From: Cytophagaceae bacterium UBA6715
GTDB lineage: Bacteria; Bacteroidota; Bacteroidia; Cytophagales; Spirosomataceae
DNA length: 35,616 nt
NCBI GenBank assembly: GCA_002454335.1
Contig: DKIP01000039.1
Coordinates: forward strand, 8,258-43,873
Reading direction: 5' to 3'
Position 1 is the first letter of the stretch, and each line of letters begins with the position of its first letter. The position numbers and the translations under genes were made by a program. Positions 17,924 through 25,280 of the stretch are shown here, one piece after another. Under the pieces are notes generated by a model that did not search any database, was not told where the DNA came from, and saw only the letters and a program-made list of their open reading frames with translations.

Positions 17924-18866
17924 GGTAGTTTTGAACGTAATCCTTCACGCCTTCCTCAAGGGAGTAAAATGGTTTATCGTAACCGATCGATTTCAATTTA
18001 TTCATATTCGCTTCCGTAAAATATTGGTACTTATCACGAATATCAGCTGGCGTATCGATGTAATTAATGTTTACACCTTTACCCATCGCTACGAAAGTAG
18101 ATTTCCCTAAATCATTAAACGAACGAGCAATTCCTGTACCAAGGTTATAAATACCGGAATTTTTACGATGCTCCATTAGAAATACACAAACTGAAACGAG
18201 GTCTTTTACATAGATAAAATCGCGCATTTGTTGGCCATCCGCATAATCGGGACGATGTGATTTAAACAAGCGCAAGCTTCCCGTTTCGTTGATTTGTCGA
18301 AAAGCATGCCAAATCACAGATGCCATCCGACTTTTGTGATATTCATTAGGTCCATAAACATTAAAGAACTTTAAACCTGCCCAAAAGAAAGGCTTCTTCG
18401 CTTGATTTAGCGCCCAAATATCAAAATCATTTTTTGAATCTCCATAAGGGTTCAATGGTTTTAATTGAGGAATCAAGGCCTCATTGTCATCATAACCCAA
18501 TTCACCTAAACCATATGTAGCAGCTGAAGAAGCATACACCAGAGGAATTTGATAGTCGATGCATTTATTCCAAAGCATTTTGGAATACTCTACATTCAAT
18601 TCATCAAAAATTGCTTTATTGAATTCAGTTGTATCCGTCCGTGCACCAATATGGAAACAAAATTCAACTTCACGGTAATTTTTATCAAGCCAATTAGCAA
18701 GCGAGGTACGCTCTACGCGTTCCATGATTTTTTTACCTTCTAAGTTCTTATTCTTTTCTGGAAAAGAAAAATCATCCACAGCAATGATATAATTGAAATT
18801 CAATTCATTCAATCGAGCGATCAAACAACTACCTATAAAACCCGCGGCACCCGTAACAATAATCAT
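17901..18866 (-). CDS. hldD: ADP-glycero-manno-heptose 6-epimerase
   Basis: Short-chain dehydrogenase family epimerase (321 aa) that inverts C6 of ADP-heptose to give the ADP-L-glycero-D-manno form used in lipopolysaccharide core or S-layer glycans. The NAD(P) motif VTGAAGFIGSCL is at residues 4-15. The stretch FHIGARTDTTEF, near 71-82, is typical of HldD. Catalytic residues are visible as S113/S114 in YASSAATYG and Y141-x3-K145 in NPYGDSKND. FFNVYGPNEYHKSRMASV and GQQMRDFIYVKD follow. A generic dTDP-glucose dehydratase or UDP-glucose epimerase is less likely given these stretches. The gene runs convergently into the glycosyltransferase and diverges from the pterin synthase gene. Confidence 0.93.
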   Translation of the reverse strand: MIIVTGAAGFIGSCLIARLNELNFNYIIAVDDFSFPEKNKNLEGKKIMERVERTSLANWLDKNYREVEFCFHIGARTDTTEFNKAIFDELNVEYSKMLWNKCIDYQIPLVYASSAATYGLGELGYDDNEALIPQLKPLNPYGDSKNDFDIWALNQAKKPFFWAGLKFFNVYGPNEYHKSRMASVIWHAFRQINETGSLRLFKSHRPDYADGQQMRDFIYVKDLVSVCVFLMEHRKNSGIYNLGTGIARSFNDLGKSTFVAMGKGVNINYIDTPADIRDKYQYFTEANMNKLKSIGYDKPFYSLEEGVKDYVQNYLIAAKYW

Positions 18867-18885
18867 AATAAAGCTATTTAAGCAA

Positions 18886-18893
18886 CAAATTTA
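18886..18893 (-). promoter_or_regulatory. -7 promoter element of hldD
   Basis: On the minus strand TAAATTTG matches TAnnTTTG exactly and lies 20 bases before the hldD ATG. No clear -33 box is seen. It lies 22 bases from the oppositely directed element of the pterin synthase gene, so the two divergent promoters probably overlap. Confidence 0.45.
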
Positions 18894-18915
18894 CGCATAT
18901 TCTGATTAGCTTTTG

Positions 18916-18923
18916 TACCTTTG
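18916..18923 (+). promoter_or_regulatory. -7 promoter element of the pterin synthase-lpxB unit
   Basis: TACCTTTG matches TAnnTTTG exactly, 60 bases before the ATG at 18984. A weak -33-like TTTA (18890-18893) lies 22 bases upstream and coincides with the hldD -7 box on the other strand. The position supports the start at 18984 over any start before about 18930. Confidence 0.45.
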
Positions 18924-18983
18924 TTAAATATTTGGATTGTCTGCTACTGTTTTCCCAGACATCCTTCACACAAACTGAAAACA

Positions 18984-19406
18984 ATGGTCTACGTAATCCG
19001 AAAGGAACATTTCAATGCCGCTCACCGGCTCTTCAATCCAGCTTGGTCAGAAGAAAAAAATCAAGAAGTATTTGGCTTATGCGCTAACAACAATTGGCAC
19101 GGGCATAATTTTGAATTAATCGTCACCGTAAAAGGTATTCCGGATCCCGATACAGGATTTGTATTTGATTTAAAAACATTAGGCGATTTAATCAAACGAG
19201 AAATTATTGACAAAGTTGACCACAAAAACCTTAATTTGGATGTTGATTTTATGGAAGGGAAATTAGCGAGTTGCGAAATCCTCATCATGGAATTTTGGAA
19301 GATATTAGCTCCACAAATTTTGGCAAATTCCAAAACCGCTACCTTACACAAATTGCATTTAATCGAAACGAATAAAAATTCAGTTGAATATTTCGGAGAA
19401 CAATAG
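18984..19406 (+). CDS. 6-pyruvoyl-tetrahydropterin synthase / 6-carboxytetrahydropterin synthase family (QueD-like)
   Basis: A 140-residue enzyme of the T-fold family acting on dihydroneopterin triphosphate, either toward queuosine (QueD) or toward a pyruvoyl-pterin. Zinc ligands are H14 (NAAHRL), H39 and H41 (WHGHNF). The probable catalytic cysteine is C33, placed as C-x5-HGH. As I recall, canonical QueD has C-x3-HGH while the longer spacing is typical of pyruvoyl-tetrahydropterin synthases, so the queuosine assignment is uncertain. DPDTGFVFDLKTLGDLIK and VDHKNLN are further family stretches. I chose ATG 18984 (MVYVIRKEHFNAAHRL) because upstream in-frame residues are unlike the family and lie at or just after the promoter. 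lpxB follows with no gap. Confidence 0.88.
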   Translation: MVYVIRKEHFNAAHRLFNPAWSEEKNQEVFGLCANNNWHGHNFELIVTVKGIPDPDTGFVFDLKTLGDLIKREIIDKVDHKNLNLDVDFMEGKLASCEILIMEFWKILAPQILANSKTATLHKLHLIETNKNSVEYFGEQ

Positions 19407-20507
19407 ATGAAATACTTTATTCTAGCAGGGGAAAAATCAGGCGACTTACATGGATCAAATTTGATTCGTGAAATCGTTAAGTTTGATCCCAATGCTGAAA
19501 TAAAGGCATGGGGCGGCGACGGCATGCAAGCTGAAGGAGTCGAAATCCTCATTCATCACAAGGAATTAGCCATCATGGGACTTTTGGGTGTATTACAAAA
19601 CATTCAACGTCTCAAGGGGTTATTTGTAAAATTTGGGAATCAAATCACTGAATTCCAACCTGATACAATCATATTCATCGATTATGGTGGCTTTAATCTA
19701 AAAGCAGCTAGAATTGCTAAACTAAAAGGATTTCACACACAATTTTACATTGCACCCAAGGTTTGGGCTTGGAACAAAGGGCGAATTGAAGATATCAAAA
19801 AATGGATTGATGAATTGTATGTTATCTTCCCATTTGAATTAACCTTATTTCAAGATAAAGGAATTCACACGCATTATGTGGGTAATCCACTACAAGACGC
19901 TGTTACTGAATTCACTCCATCTCCAAGTTTTCTTAAAGAACAAAAAATCCCGCAACCCTATGTTGCGCTTCTAGCTGGTAGTAGAAAACAAGAAATTAAG
20001 AGTGCTTTGCCCGTTTTTGCGCAATTAGCGGAAGATAATCCAGAAACTTATTTTATTGTGGCAGGGATTTCAGAGTGGAAAGAATTGTATGCCAACTGCC
20101 CCATCCCGGTATTATATGACCAAACCTATGACATTTTAAGTCATGCACAGGTTGCCGTGGTAACATCAGGAACAGCGACCTTAGAAACGGCATTGTTTAA
20201 AATACCTCAAATTGTTGTTTATAAGACCGATTGGTTATTTTACTCATTGGCCAAACTGCTCGTGAAAATCAAATTCATTTCGCTTGTTAATATCATTCTT
20301 GATAAATTAGCGGTACCTGAACTGATTCAAGTTCAATTTACTAGCCAACATATACAACTAATTATGAACAAGCTGATGAAAAGTGATTCAATAGAGCGAA
20401 AGGCACAATCAGCGGCATATGATGAATTAGCCCATTTAATTGGTCCTGCAGGGGCTTCACAAAAAACAGCTAAATTGATTGTTCAGGCTGCTCAATCAGC
20501 TAAATAG
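19407..20507 (+). CDS. lpxB: Lipid-A-disaccharide synthase
   Basis: Glycosyltransferase family 19 enzyme (366 aa) that joins UDP-2,3-diacylglucosamine and lipid X into the lipid A disaccharide at the inner membrane. The N-terminus KYFILAGEKSGDLHGSNLI is the family signature. WGGDGMQAEG, FIDYGGFNLKAARIAK, YIAPKVWAWNKGRIEDIKK and LLAGSRKQEIKSALP follow in the usual order. VVTSGTATLETALF, near residue 250, is the sugar-nucleotide site. The ATG directly follows the stop codon of the pterin synthase gene, so the two are coupled. The last 16 bases overlap the convergent acyltransferase gene. Confidence 0.95.
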   Translation: MKYFILAGEKSGDLHGSNLIREIVKFDPNAEIKAWGGDGMQAEGVEILIHHKELAIMGLLGVLQNIQRLKGLFVKFGNQITEFQPDTIIFIDYGGFNLKAARIAKLKGFHTQFYIAPKVWAWNKGRIEDIKKWIDELYVIFPFELTLFQDKGIHTHYVGNPLQDAVTEFTPSPSFLKEQKIPQPYVALLAGSRKQEIKSALPVFAQLAEDNPETYFIVAGISEWKELYANCPIPVLYDQTYDILSHAQVAVVTSGTATLETALFKIPQIVVYKTDWLFYSLAKLLVKIKFISLVNIILDKLAVPELIQVQFTSQHIQLIMNKLMKSDSIERKAQSAAYDELAHLIGPAGASQKTAKLIVQAAQSAK

Positions 20508-21055
20508 TTCTTGATCCACGATTTTTGAACACCTGGTATTGTCGCATAATACTTGGCAATTTCTATTTTATCTACTTCAAAATCACCCGTTGGGTAAAAA
20601 GGATCTCGGATCTTAATTTCTTTATTCACATAATCAAATCCAATCATCATGATGGGAACATTAGCTTGAACCGCAATGTGATAAAAACCCGTCTTTAATT
20701 TGTCCACATCTTTACGAGTACCTTCCGGAGCTAATACAGCATGAAAGGTTTCTTTGCTATTATAGATGTCGACAATTGAGCCCACTAAATTCGTATTTTT
20801 CGATCGATCCACCGGATAACCTCCTAACCAGGAGAATATTCCCCCAAAAGGCCCTTCAAACAACTCTTTCTTTCCCCAATATAAAATAGGTAATTTCAAC
20901 AATGATCTAGCACCTAAGCCAATGGGGAAATCCTTCCAAGTAGCATGTGGACAAACAATGACAACTGATTTCTTTAAATCTCTCGGAATATTTCCCACCA
21001 GTTTCCAACCAGAAACTTTAAACAAAAAATCAAAAATAGGGCTTGATACTAACAT
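20492..21055 (-). CDS. Short PlsC-type acyltransferase
   Basis: A 187-residue protein of the lysophospholipid acyltransferase family. The HX4D motif is visible in CPHATWKDF (H37, D42), and APEGTRKDV (E111, G112, R114) is the acceptor-phosphate block. PVDRSKNTN lies between them. It is shorter than typical 1-acyl-glycerol-3-phosphate acyltransferases (about 240 aa) and shows no long N-terminal membrane helix, so the substrate is not certain. It is the last gene of an accA-HAD-acyltransferase run and overlaps the HAD gene by seven bases, which fits a link to fatty acid and phospholipid synthesis. Its 3' end overlaps lpxB on the other strand. Confidence 0.85.
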   Translation of the reverse strand: MLVSSPIFDFLFKVSGWKLVGNIPRDLKKSVVIVCPHATWKDFPIGLGARSLLKLPILYWGKKELFEGPFGGIFSWLGGYPVDRSKNTNLVGSIVDIYNSKETFHAVLAPEGTRKDVDKLKTGFYHIAVQANVPIMMIGFDYVNKEIKIRDPFYPTGDFEVDKIEIAKYYATIPGVQKSWIKNYLAD

Positions 21056-21675
21056 AAGTTTTTGATATGATCTTGAATTTGGTGTAATGAAGTATGGGGA
21101 TTAATCAATACGGCATCCCAACCAAATTGTCTGGCTGATTCAATATTTCGAACATTATCATCAAAAAAGACAATTTGATAATCCTGTAAATGATTGTGAG
21201 CGACTAGCTGCTCGTAAATAGCAACATTAGGCTTCACCATACCCATCTCAAATGAAAGATGAATGCTGGTAAATGAATCAAATAAATTATAATTCGGATA
21301 AGCGCAATCTAGAAATATACGAGAATGAAGGCTGCTCGTATTACTTAATAAATAAATAGGAAATGAATTATTCAGACTAGAAATATATTGGCAAACGGAG
21401 GAATCAAACTGCAATAATAACGCATTGAAAGCCTTATGAAATTGCTCAGACGTGCAGACTAATTGTAGACGGTCTACTAAAAATGCCTCAAATTCCTGAT
21501 CCGTTTGTAAACCGGATTCGTAAGCTGACCAAAGCTCTTCCTCCTGTGTCATGTATTTAATTTCAGTAGCAGAATACTTTGAGGAAAGTAAGGAAAAAGC
21601 CTCATAAGTCTTTTCTAAATCAATGGGCAACAGGACGTTACCTAAATCAAAGACGAGCGCATGAGGCCTTTTCAT
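21049..21675 (-). CDS. HAD-superfamily phosphatase (YihX-like)
   Basis: A 208-residue haloacid dehalogenase superfamily member. Motif I is LVFDLGNVLLPID (nucleophile D10), with the second acidic position replaced by glycine as in the YihX glucose-1-phosphatase subgroup. A helical cap follows (about 20-85). YLLSNTSSLH near 110 supplies motif II, MVKPNVAIYEQL near 145 motif III (lysine), and IVFFDDNVRNIESARQFG near 168-185 motif IV. The substrate is probably a small phosphorylated metabolite but cannot be named. It starts three bases after the accA stop. Confidence 0.85.
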   Translation of the reverse strand: MKRPHALVFDLGNVLLPIDLEKTYEAFSLLSSKYSATEIKYMTQEEELWSAYESGLQTDQEFEAFLVDRLQLVCTSEQFHKAFNALLLQFDSSVCQYISSLNNSFPIYLLSNTSSLHSRIFLDCAYPNYNLFDSFTSIHLSFEMGMVKPNVAIYEQLVAHNHLQDYQIVFFDDNVRNIESARQFGWDAVLINPHTSLHQIQDHIKNLC

Positions 21676-21678
21676 ATC

Positions 21679-22635
21679 TTATTCAATAACTACACCCATT
21701 CGGCCAAATTTCTCAATACGTGCCATGATACGTTCTTGTGGATCTATTTTAGCCAATTTAGCAAGCTCCTCTTTGATAACTGCCTTTAACTTTGCTGCTG
21801 CAGCTTCAGGATCTAAATGAGCGCCACCTAATGGTTCAGGAATAATACCGTCAATTAGACCGTTTGATAACATATCTTCTGCCGTTAATTTTAAGGCTTC
21901 GGCTGCTTGTTCTTTATAATTCCAACTGCGCCATAAGATAGATGAACAAGATTCAGGCGAAATAACCGAATACCACGTATTTTCCATCATCAGAACCTTA
22001 TCACCTACGGCAATACCTAAGGCGCCGCCAGAGGCACCTTCACCGATGATGACACAAATCACGGGAACCTTTAACATAAACATGTCACGTATATTACGAG
22101 CGATTGCTTCCCCTTGGCCACGCTCTTCAGCTTCTAAACCAGGGAAAGCGCCTGGAGTATCAATCAGGCAAACGATAGGCTTATTAAATTTCTCGGCCAT
22201 TTTCATTAAACGTAAAGCCTTCCGATACCCTTCGGGATTCGGCATACCAAAATTACGTAATTGCCGCTGTTTGGTATTTCGGCCTTTTTGTTGGCCTATA
22301 AACATGACCGAAAATTCATCATCAATATTCCCAAAACCACCTACCATCGCTTTGTCATCAGCTACGGAACGGTCTCCGTGAATTTCAATAAACTCCGTAC
22401 ACATCTTTTCGATGTAATCAAAAGTATAGGGACGATCGGGATGACGTGATAATTGAACACGTTGCCAACGGGTCAGATTAGCAAAAGTTTCCTTTTTCAA
22501 TTCTAAAATTTTATCAGTTAAGGATGCAACAGCACCGGAAACGTCTACATTATTTTCTAATGCCAATTTGCGCATTTCAATTAATTTATCCTCTAATTCC
22601 GCGATAGGCTTTTCAAATTCTAATAATGTTCTCAT
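21679..22635 (-). CDS. accA: Acetyl-CoA carboxylase carboxyltransferase, alpha subunit
   Basis: Alpha subunit (318 aa) of the carboxyltransferase that moves the carboxyl group from biotin to acetyl-CoA, giving malonyl-CoA for fatty acid synthesis. The N-terminal helical part (LLEFEKPIAELEDKLIEMR) and LTRWQRVQLSRHPDRPYTFDYI stretch are diagnostic, followed by the crotonase fold with CLIDTPGAFPGLEAEERGQG and GEGASGGALGIAVGD. The beta subunit and biotin carboxylase genes are not in the window. Two small genes for a phosphatase and an acyltransferase follow in the same direction. Confidence 0.96.
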   Translation of the reverse strand: MRTLLEFEKPIAELEDKLIEMRKLALENNVDVSGAVASLTDKILELKKETFANLTRWQRVQLSRHPDRPYTFDYIEKMCTEFIEIHGDRSVADDKAMVGGFGNIDDEFSVMFIGQQKGRNTKQRQLRNFGMPNPEGYRKALRLMKMAEKFNKPIVCLIDTPGAFPGLEAEERGQGEAIARNIRDMFMLKVPVICVIIGEGASGGALGIAVGDKVLMMENTWYSVISPESCSSILWRSWNYKEQAAEALKLTAEDMLSNGLIDGIIPEPLGGAHLDPEAAAAKLKAVIKEELAKLAKIDPQERIMARIEKFGRMGVVIE

Positions 22636-22658
22636 GCTGATATATCAAATTACTAATA

Positions 22659-22666
22659 CAAAATTA
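22659..22666 (-). promoter_or_regulatory. -7 promoter element of accA
   Basis: On the minus strand TAATTTTG matches TAnnTTTG exactly, 23 bases before the accA ATG and in the gap after the beta-CASP gene. No -33 box is obvious. Confidence 0.35.
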
Positions 22667-22670
22667 AAGA

Positions 22671-24095
22671 TTAAAGTGTGAAAGTTTCAGCCTTCTCAGG
22701 TAAAATAACTGTAGGAAATCCTAATCGTATTATTTCTTCCTTAAATTCTAACATACTCTCCTCTTCACCATGTGATAAAAACACTTTTTTAAGTTTTTCA
22801 GGATCTTGATTTCCAACAAATTTCAATAATCCTTTTTGATCGGCGTGTCCAGAAAAAACATCTATTTTACGTATCTGTGCATTCACTTTGTATTCCCGAT
22901 CTTTAACTCGAATCACATCAGAACCTTCCATTAATTGTCGGCCTAATGTACCTTCAGCCGCATAGCCAATCAAAAGAATCGTCGCATAACTATTGGAAAT
23001 ATTATCAGCGATATGTTGTTCAACACGGCCACCCGAAATCATACCTGAGGATGAAATGATGATACAAGGTTCATGGTAATTACGTATTGCTCGGGACTCC
23101 TTCTCACTTTGCAGGAAAACTAAATTTTCTACGTCAAATAAGTCATCGTATTCCTTTTGAAAAGCTCGAGCTTCTGGATTTAAATAAGCTAAATTCTTAG
23201 CATAAATGCGCGTAGAGCTTTTCCCCATTGGGCTATCTGTAAAAACTCGAATGGCTGGAAAACCTCGTTCCTCAATTAATCGATTCAGTGTGTATAGAAC
23301 AGCCTGCGTTCTTCCCACAGAAAATGCTGGAATAATTAATCTACCAGGCTTATCTAAACAGGTTTCCTTAATAATTTTTGCCAAAGCGTCAATGGGCTCT
23401 ACATGATCCTCATGCACACGATTTCCGTAGGTGCTTTCACATACCAAATAATCACAGGATGGCATAGGGAAAGGGTCGATATGTAAAGGGTAGTTATACC
23501 GTCCTATATCACCACTAAAACCTAGCGTTTTGGTTTGTTCTCCTTCCGTAATGGAGAAATATAAATGAGCTGCACCTAATAAATGTCCGGCTGGAATAAA
23601 AGTTAATTCTAAACCTGGCTTGATAACAAATTTTTTATTGAATTGAAGTGTAACAAAATTGCTCATTGAATCCTCCACATCCTTTTGCAAATACAAATCA
23701 CCCCGACGTAATAATCGATCCATTTGTTTATGCTTTTTCCGACTTTCACCTTGCGCTGCGCGCAATTTACGTAAATGTAAATTTGCAGAATCCATCAACA
23801 ATAATGCTGTCAATTCTGCGGTTGGAGGTGTACAAAGTACTTGACCTTCATAACCCTCCCGATATAGCATAGGTATATTCCCTGAATGATCAATGTGTGC
23901 ATGCGTGAGCACAACCAGGTTAATTAAAGAAGCATCAAATGGAAAGAAAGGTGCAGGTTCATAAGGTACATCAAAATCAATGGAACGCTCCATGTCGGTA
24001 CCACAATCAATCAAAATTTTATAGCCATCTTCGAGCTCCAAAAGATACATTGAACCTGTAACTTGTTTGGCAGCTCCGAGAAATTGTAACTTCAT
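22671..24095 (-). CDS. Beta-CASP metallo-beta-lactamase-fold RNase-like protein
   Basis: A 474-residue protein of the CPSF73/YSH1-like group. The two-metal site is THAHIDHSG (H65, H67, D69, H70), with further ligands expected in PAGHLLGAAH and GFSGDIGRY. CESTYGNRVH is typical of the group. The beta-CASP cap includes RLIIPAFSVGRTQAVLYTLN and IRVFTDSPMG. The C-terminal RNA metallo-hydrolase domain shows IIISSSGMISGGR, DVFSGHADQKGL and VFLSHGEEES. Relatives cut or trim RNA, but some have unknown targets, so the substrate is inferred only. It appears to be a single-gene unit with its own promoter and a hairpin in its leader. Confidence 0.9.
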   Translation of the reverse strand: MKLQFLGAAKQVTGSMYLLELEDGYKILIDCGTDMERSIDFDVPYEPAPFFPFDASLINLVVLTHAHIDHSGNIPMLYREGYEGQVLCTPPTAELTALLLMDSANLHLRKLRAAQGESRKKHKQMDRLLRRGDLYLQKDVEDSMSNFVTLQFNKKFVIKPGLELTFIPAGHLLGAAHLYFSITEGEQTKTLGFSGDIGRYNYPLHIDPFPMPSCDYLVCESTYGNRVHEDHVEPIDALAKIIKETCLDKPGRLIIPAFSVGRTQAVLYTLNRLIEERGFPAIRVFTDSPMGKSSTRIYAKNLAYLNPEARAFQKEYDDLFDVENLVFLQSEKESRAIRNYHEPCIIISSSGMISGGRVEQHIADNISNSYATILLIGYAAEGTLGRQLMEGSDVIRVKDREYKVNAQIRKIDVFSGHADQKGLLKFVGNQDPEKLKKVFLSHGEEESMLEFKEEIIRLGFPTVILPEKAETFTL

Positions 24096-24104
24096 AATTT
24101 AAAA

Positions 24105-24128
24105 GAAAATAGGGCCACGAATGGCCCC
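24105..24128 (-). terminator. TTCG-loop hairpin between the DUF6807 gene and the beta-CASP gene
   Basis: On the minus strand the stem GGGCCA (24127-24122) pairs with TGGCCC (24117-24112) around a TTCG loop and is followed by TATTTTC. It would terminate transcripts of the sigma-SusCD-DUF6807 locus. It also falls between a -7 element (24145-24138) and the ATG at 24095, so it would be in the leader of the beta-CASP transcript. Confidence 0.65.
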
Positions 24129-24137
24129 AATGCATGA

Positions 24138-24145
24138 CAAAAATA
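24138..24145 (-). promoter_or_regulatory. -7 promoter element of the beta-CASP gene
   Basis: On the minus strand TATTTTTG matches TAnnTTTG exactly. A degenerate TTCG stands 19 bases upstream in place of TTTG. The bases after the box (TCATGCATT) resemble those after the polyamine operon promoter (CATGCATT). Confidence 0.45.
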
Positions 24146-24168
24146 CAAGTATTTTCTTGAATTACGAA

Positions 24169-25206
24169 TTATTTAACCTCTCGAGCGAATTTAGCCTGCG
24201 CTGCATCTAATTCTATTTTTGTTAACTCACGATCGGCAATTAGGGTCCGATACCGAAAGGTTATAGACTCCCCTTTCATTAAGGTATAATTCAATGAGGC
24301 TTTTCCATTACTGAAAACACTTAGACCCAAAGGGTTAACAGCAAATAGGCCATAGCCGCGCGCATGCCAATAACTTGGATAGGTTACATTAAATGGATGA
24401 TCTAAAATAGCCACATTGATACTATGATTATCCATTTTTCCAGTCAAATTCATCCACTTAGCTCGAGTACTCCAAACGGCTTCACCTTCCACACCTTCAC
24501 TACTATGATAATTACCTGTAACACCTGTATTATCCATTACAGGCACTTTTGTTTCTACCCCATGCGCATCTGTAAATACATCCGGTTTATTGGAAGGAAT
24601 TTCTAATTGGCGAGCTACACGTAGCGCAAACATGCCGTCTTTAACATCTTTAAAGGTAACAACATCACTTACTGCTTTTAACGTCGTGATACGATCGATA
24701 ATGCGTAAATCTCCTGAACCTGAAAATACATAAGTCGTTGATTCATCTAGTACACGCTTTCCTTTACCATCTTCATCAATCCAAGCTGCAGTAACTTGAA
24801 GTAATCCTTGATTACCTTCGGTCATTTTAGCAATACTTTCATGACGAATCGTACCCATCTTGTGCGATTTTAAGGACTCCACGATGCTATTAGAATTGTT
24901 CCAATAATCGTAGCCATTCACATCCTCATAATTTAACCACATACCTACATGGTGAGGATGATCTACACGTTCTCCCGCACGAGGACTCATGGGATAGCCA
25001 CGGGTAATGGTCGTTCCTTGCGCGGATATAATAGGAAATAATACCGCTTTCTTTAACTGTGTTTCTCCCGGAAAATAATAAGAAGTAAAATACTTCCCAC
25101 CCACCCAAACATCGACTTTGTCTGATTTCTTCAGAAAAGAAACATTTTCTTGAGAAAAAGCATAAAAGGAAATAGAAAGACAAAAAACAAAAAATATACG
25201 TAACAT
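24169..25206 (-). CDS. DUF6807 (PmoA-like) exported protein
   Basis: A 345-residue secreted protein with a signal peptide (MLRIFFVFCLSISFYAFSQ). The conserved block PRAGERVDHPHHVGMWLNYE (H83, H85, H86, W90), followed by DVNGYDYWNN, is typical of proteins annotated as PmoA family or DUF6807. A second conserved region near residues 265-290 (LDHPFNVTYPSYWHARGYGL) contains another DHP and WHARGYG. The PmoA label comes from domain naming and does not imply methane oxidation; relatives occur in carbohydrate-use loci and their activity is, to my knowledge, unproven. It lies 74 bases downstream of susD with a hairpin between. Confidence 0.8.
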   Translation of the reverse strand: MLRIFFVFCLSISFYAFSQENVSFLKKSDKVDVWVGGKYFTSYYFPGETQLKKAVLFPIISAQGTTITRGYPMSPRAGERVDHPHHVGMWLNYEDVNGYDYWNNSNSIVESLKSHKMGTIRHESIAKMTEGNQGLLQVTAAWIDEDGKGKRVLDESTTYVFSGSGDLRIIDRITTLKAVSDVVTFKDVKDGMFALRVARQLEIPSNKPDVFTDAHGVETKVPVMDNTGVTGNYHSSEGVEGEAVWSTRAKWMNLTGKMDNHSINVAILDHPFNVTYPSYWHARGYGLFAVNPLGLSVFSNGKASLNYTLMKGESITFRYRTLIADRELTKIELDAAQAKFAREVK

Positions 25207-25225
25207 ACAATTAGGTTTAAAGTAA

Positions 25226-25252
25226 AATTCCGGAGAAAAATCCTCCGGAATT
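25226..25252 (-). terminator. Hairpin between susD and the DUF6807 gene
   Basis: A perfect 10-base stem, AATTCCGGAG (25226-25235) with CTCCGGAATT (25243-25252), has a 7-base loop. On the minus strand it is followed by TTACTTTAAACC, a weak U-tract. It may be a partial terminator or an RNA stabiliser that sets the ratio of SusCD to DUF6807 expression. Confidence 0.55.
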
Positions 25253-25280
25253 ATTACAAACTAAAGAAATCAATTTAACA

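Noticed and set aside
19061..19552. A 163-codon minus-strand frame across the pterin synthase and lpxB genes
   Set aside because: It is antisense to two well-supported genes and its residues resemble no family; it is a frame shadow.
21643..21651. Missing second aspartate in HAD motif I (DLG instead of DxD), suggesting inactivity
   Set aside because: Active YihX-type phosphatases have the same DLGNV motif, so this is a subgroup feature.
24169..25206. Methane monooxygenase subunit (PmoA) reading of the DUF6807 protein
   Set aside because: The name is inherited from domain labelling. The protein is exported and soluble, with no membrane segments as in true PmoA.
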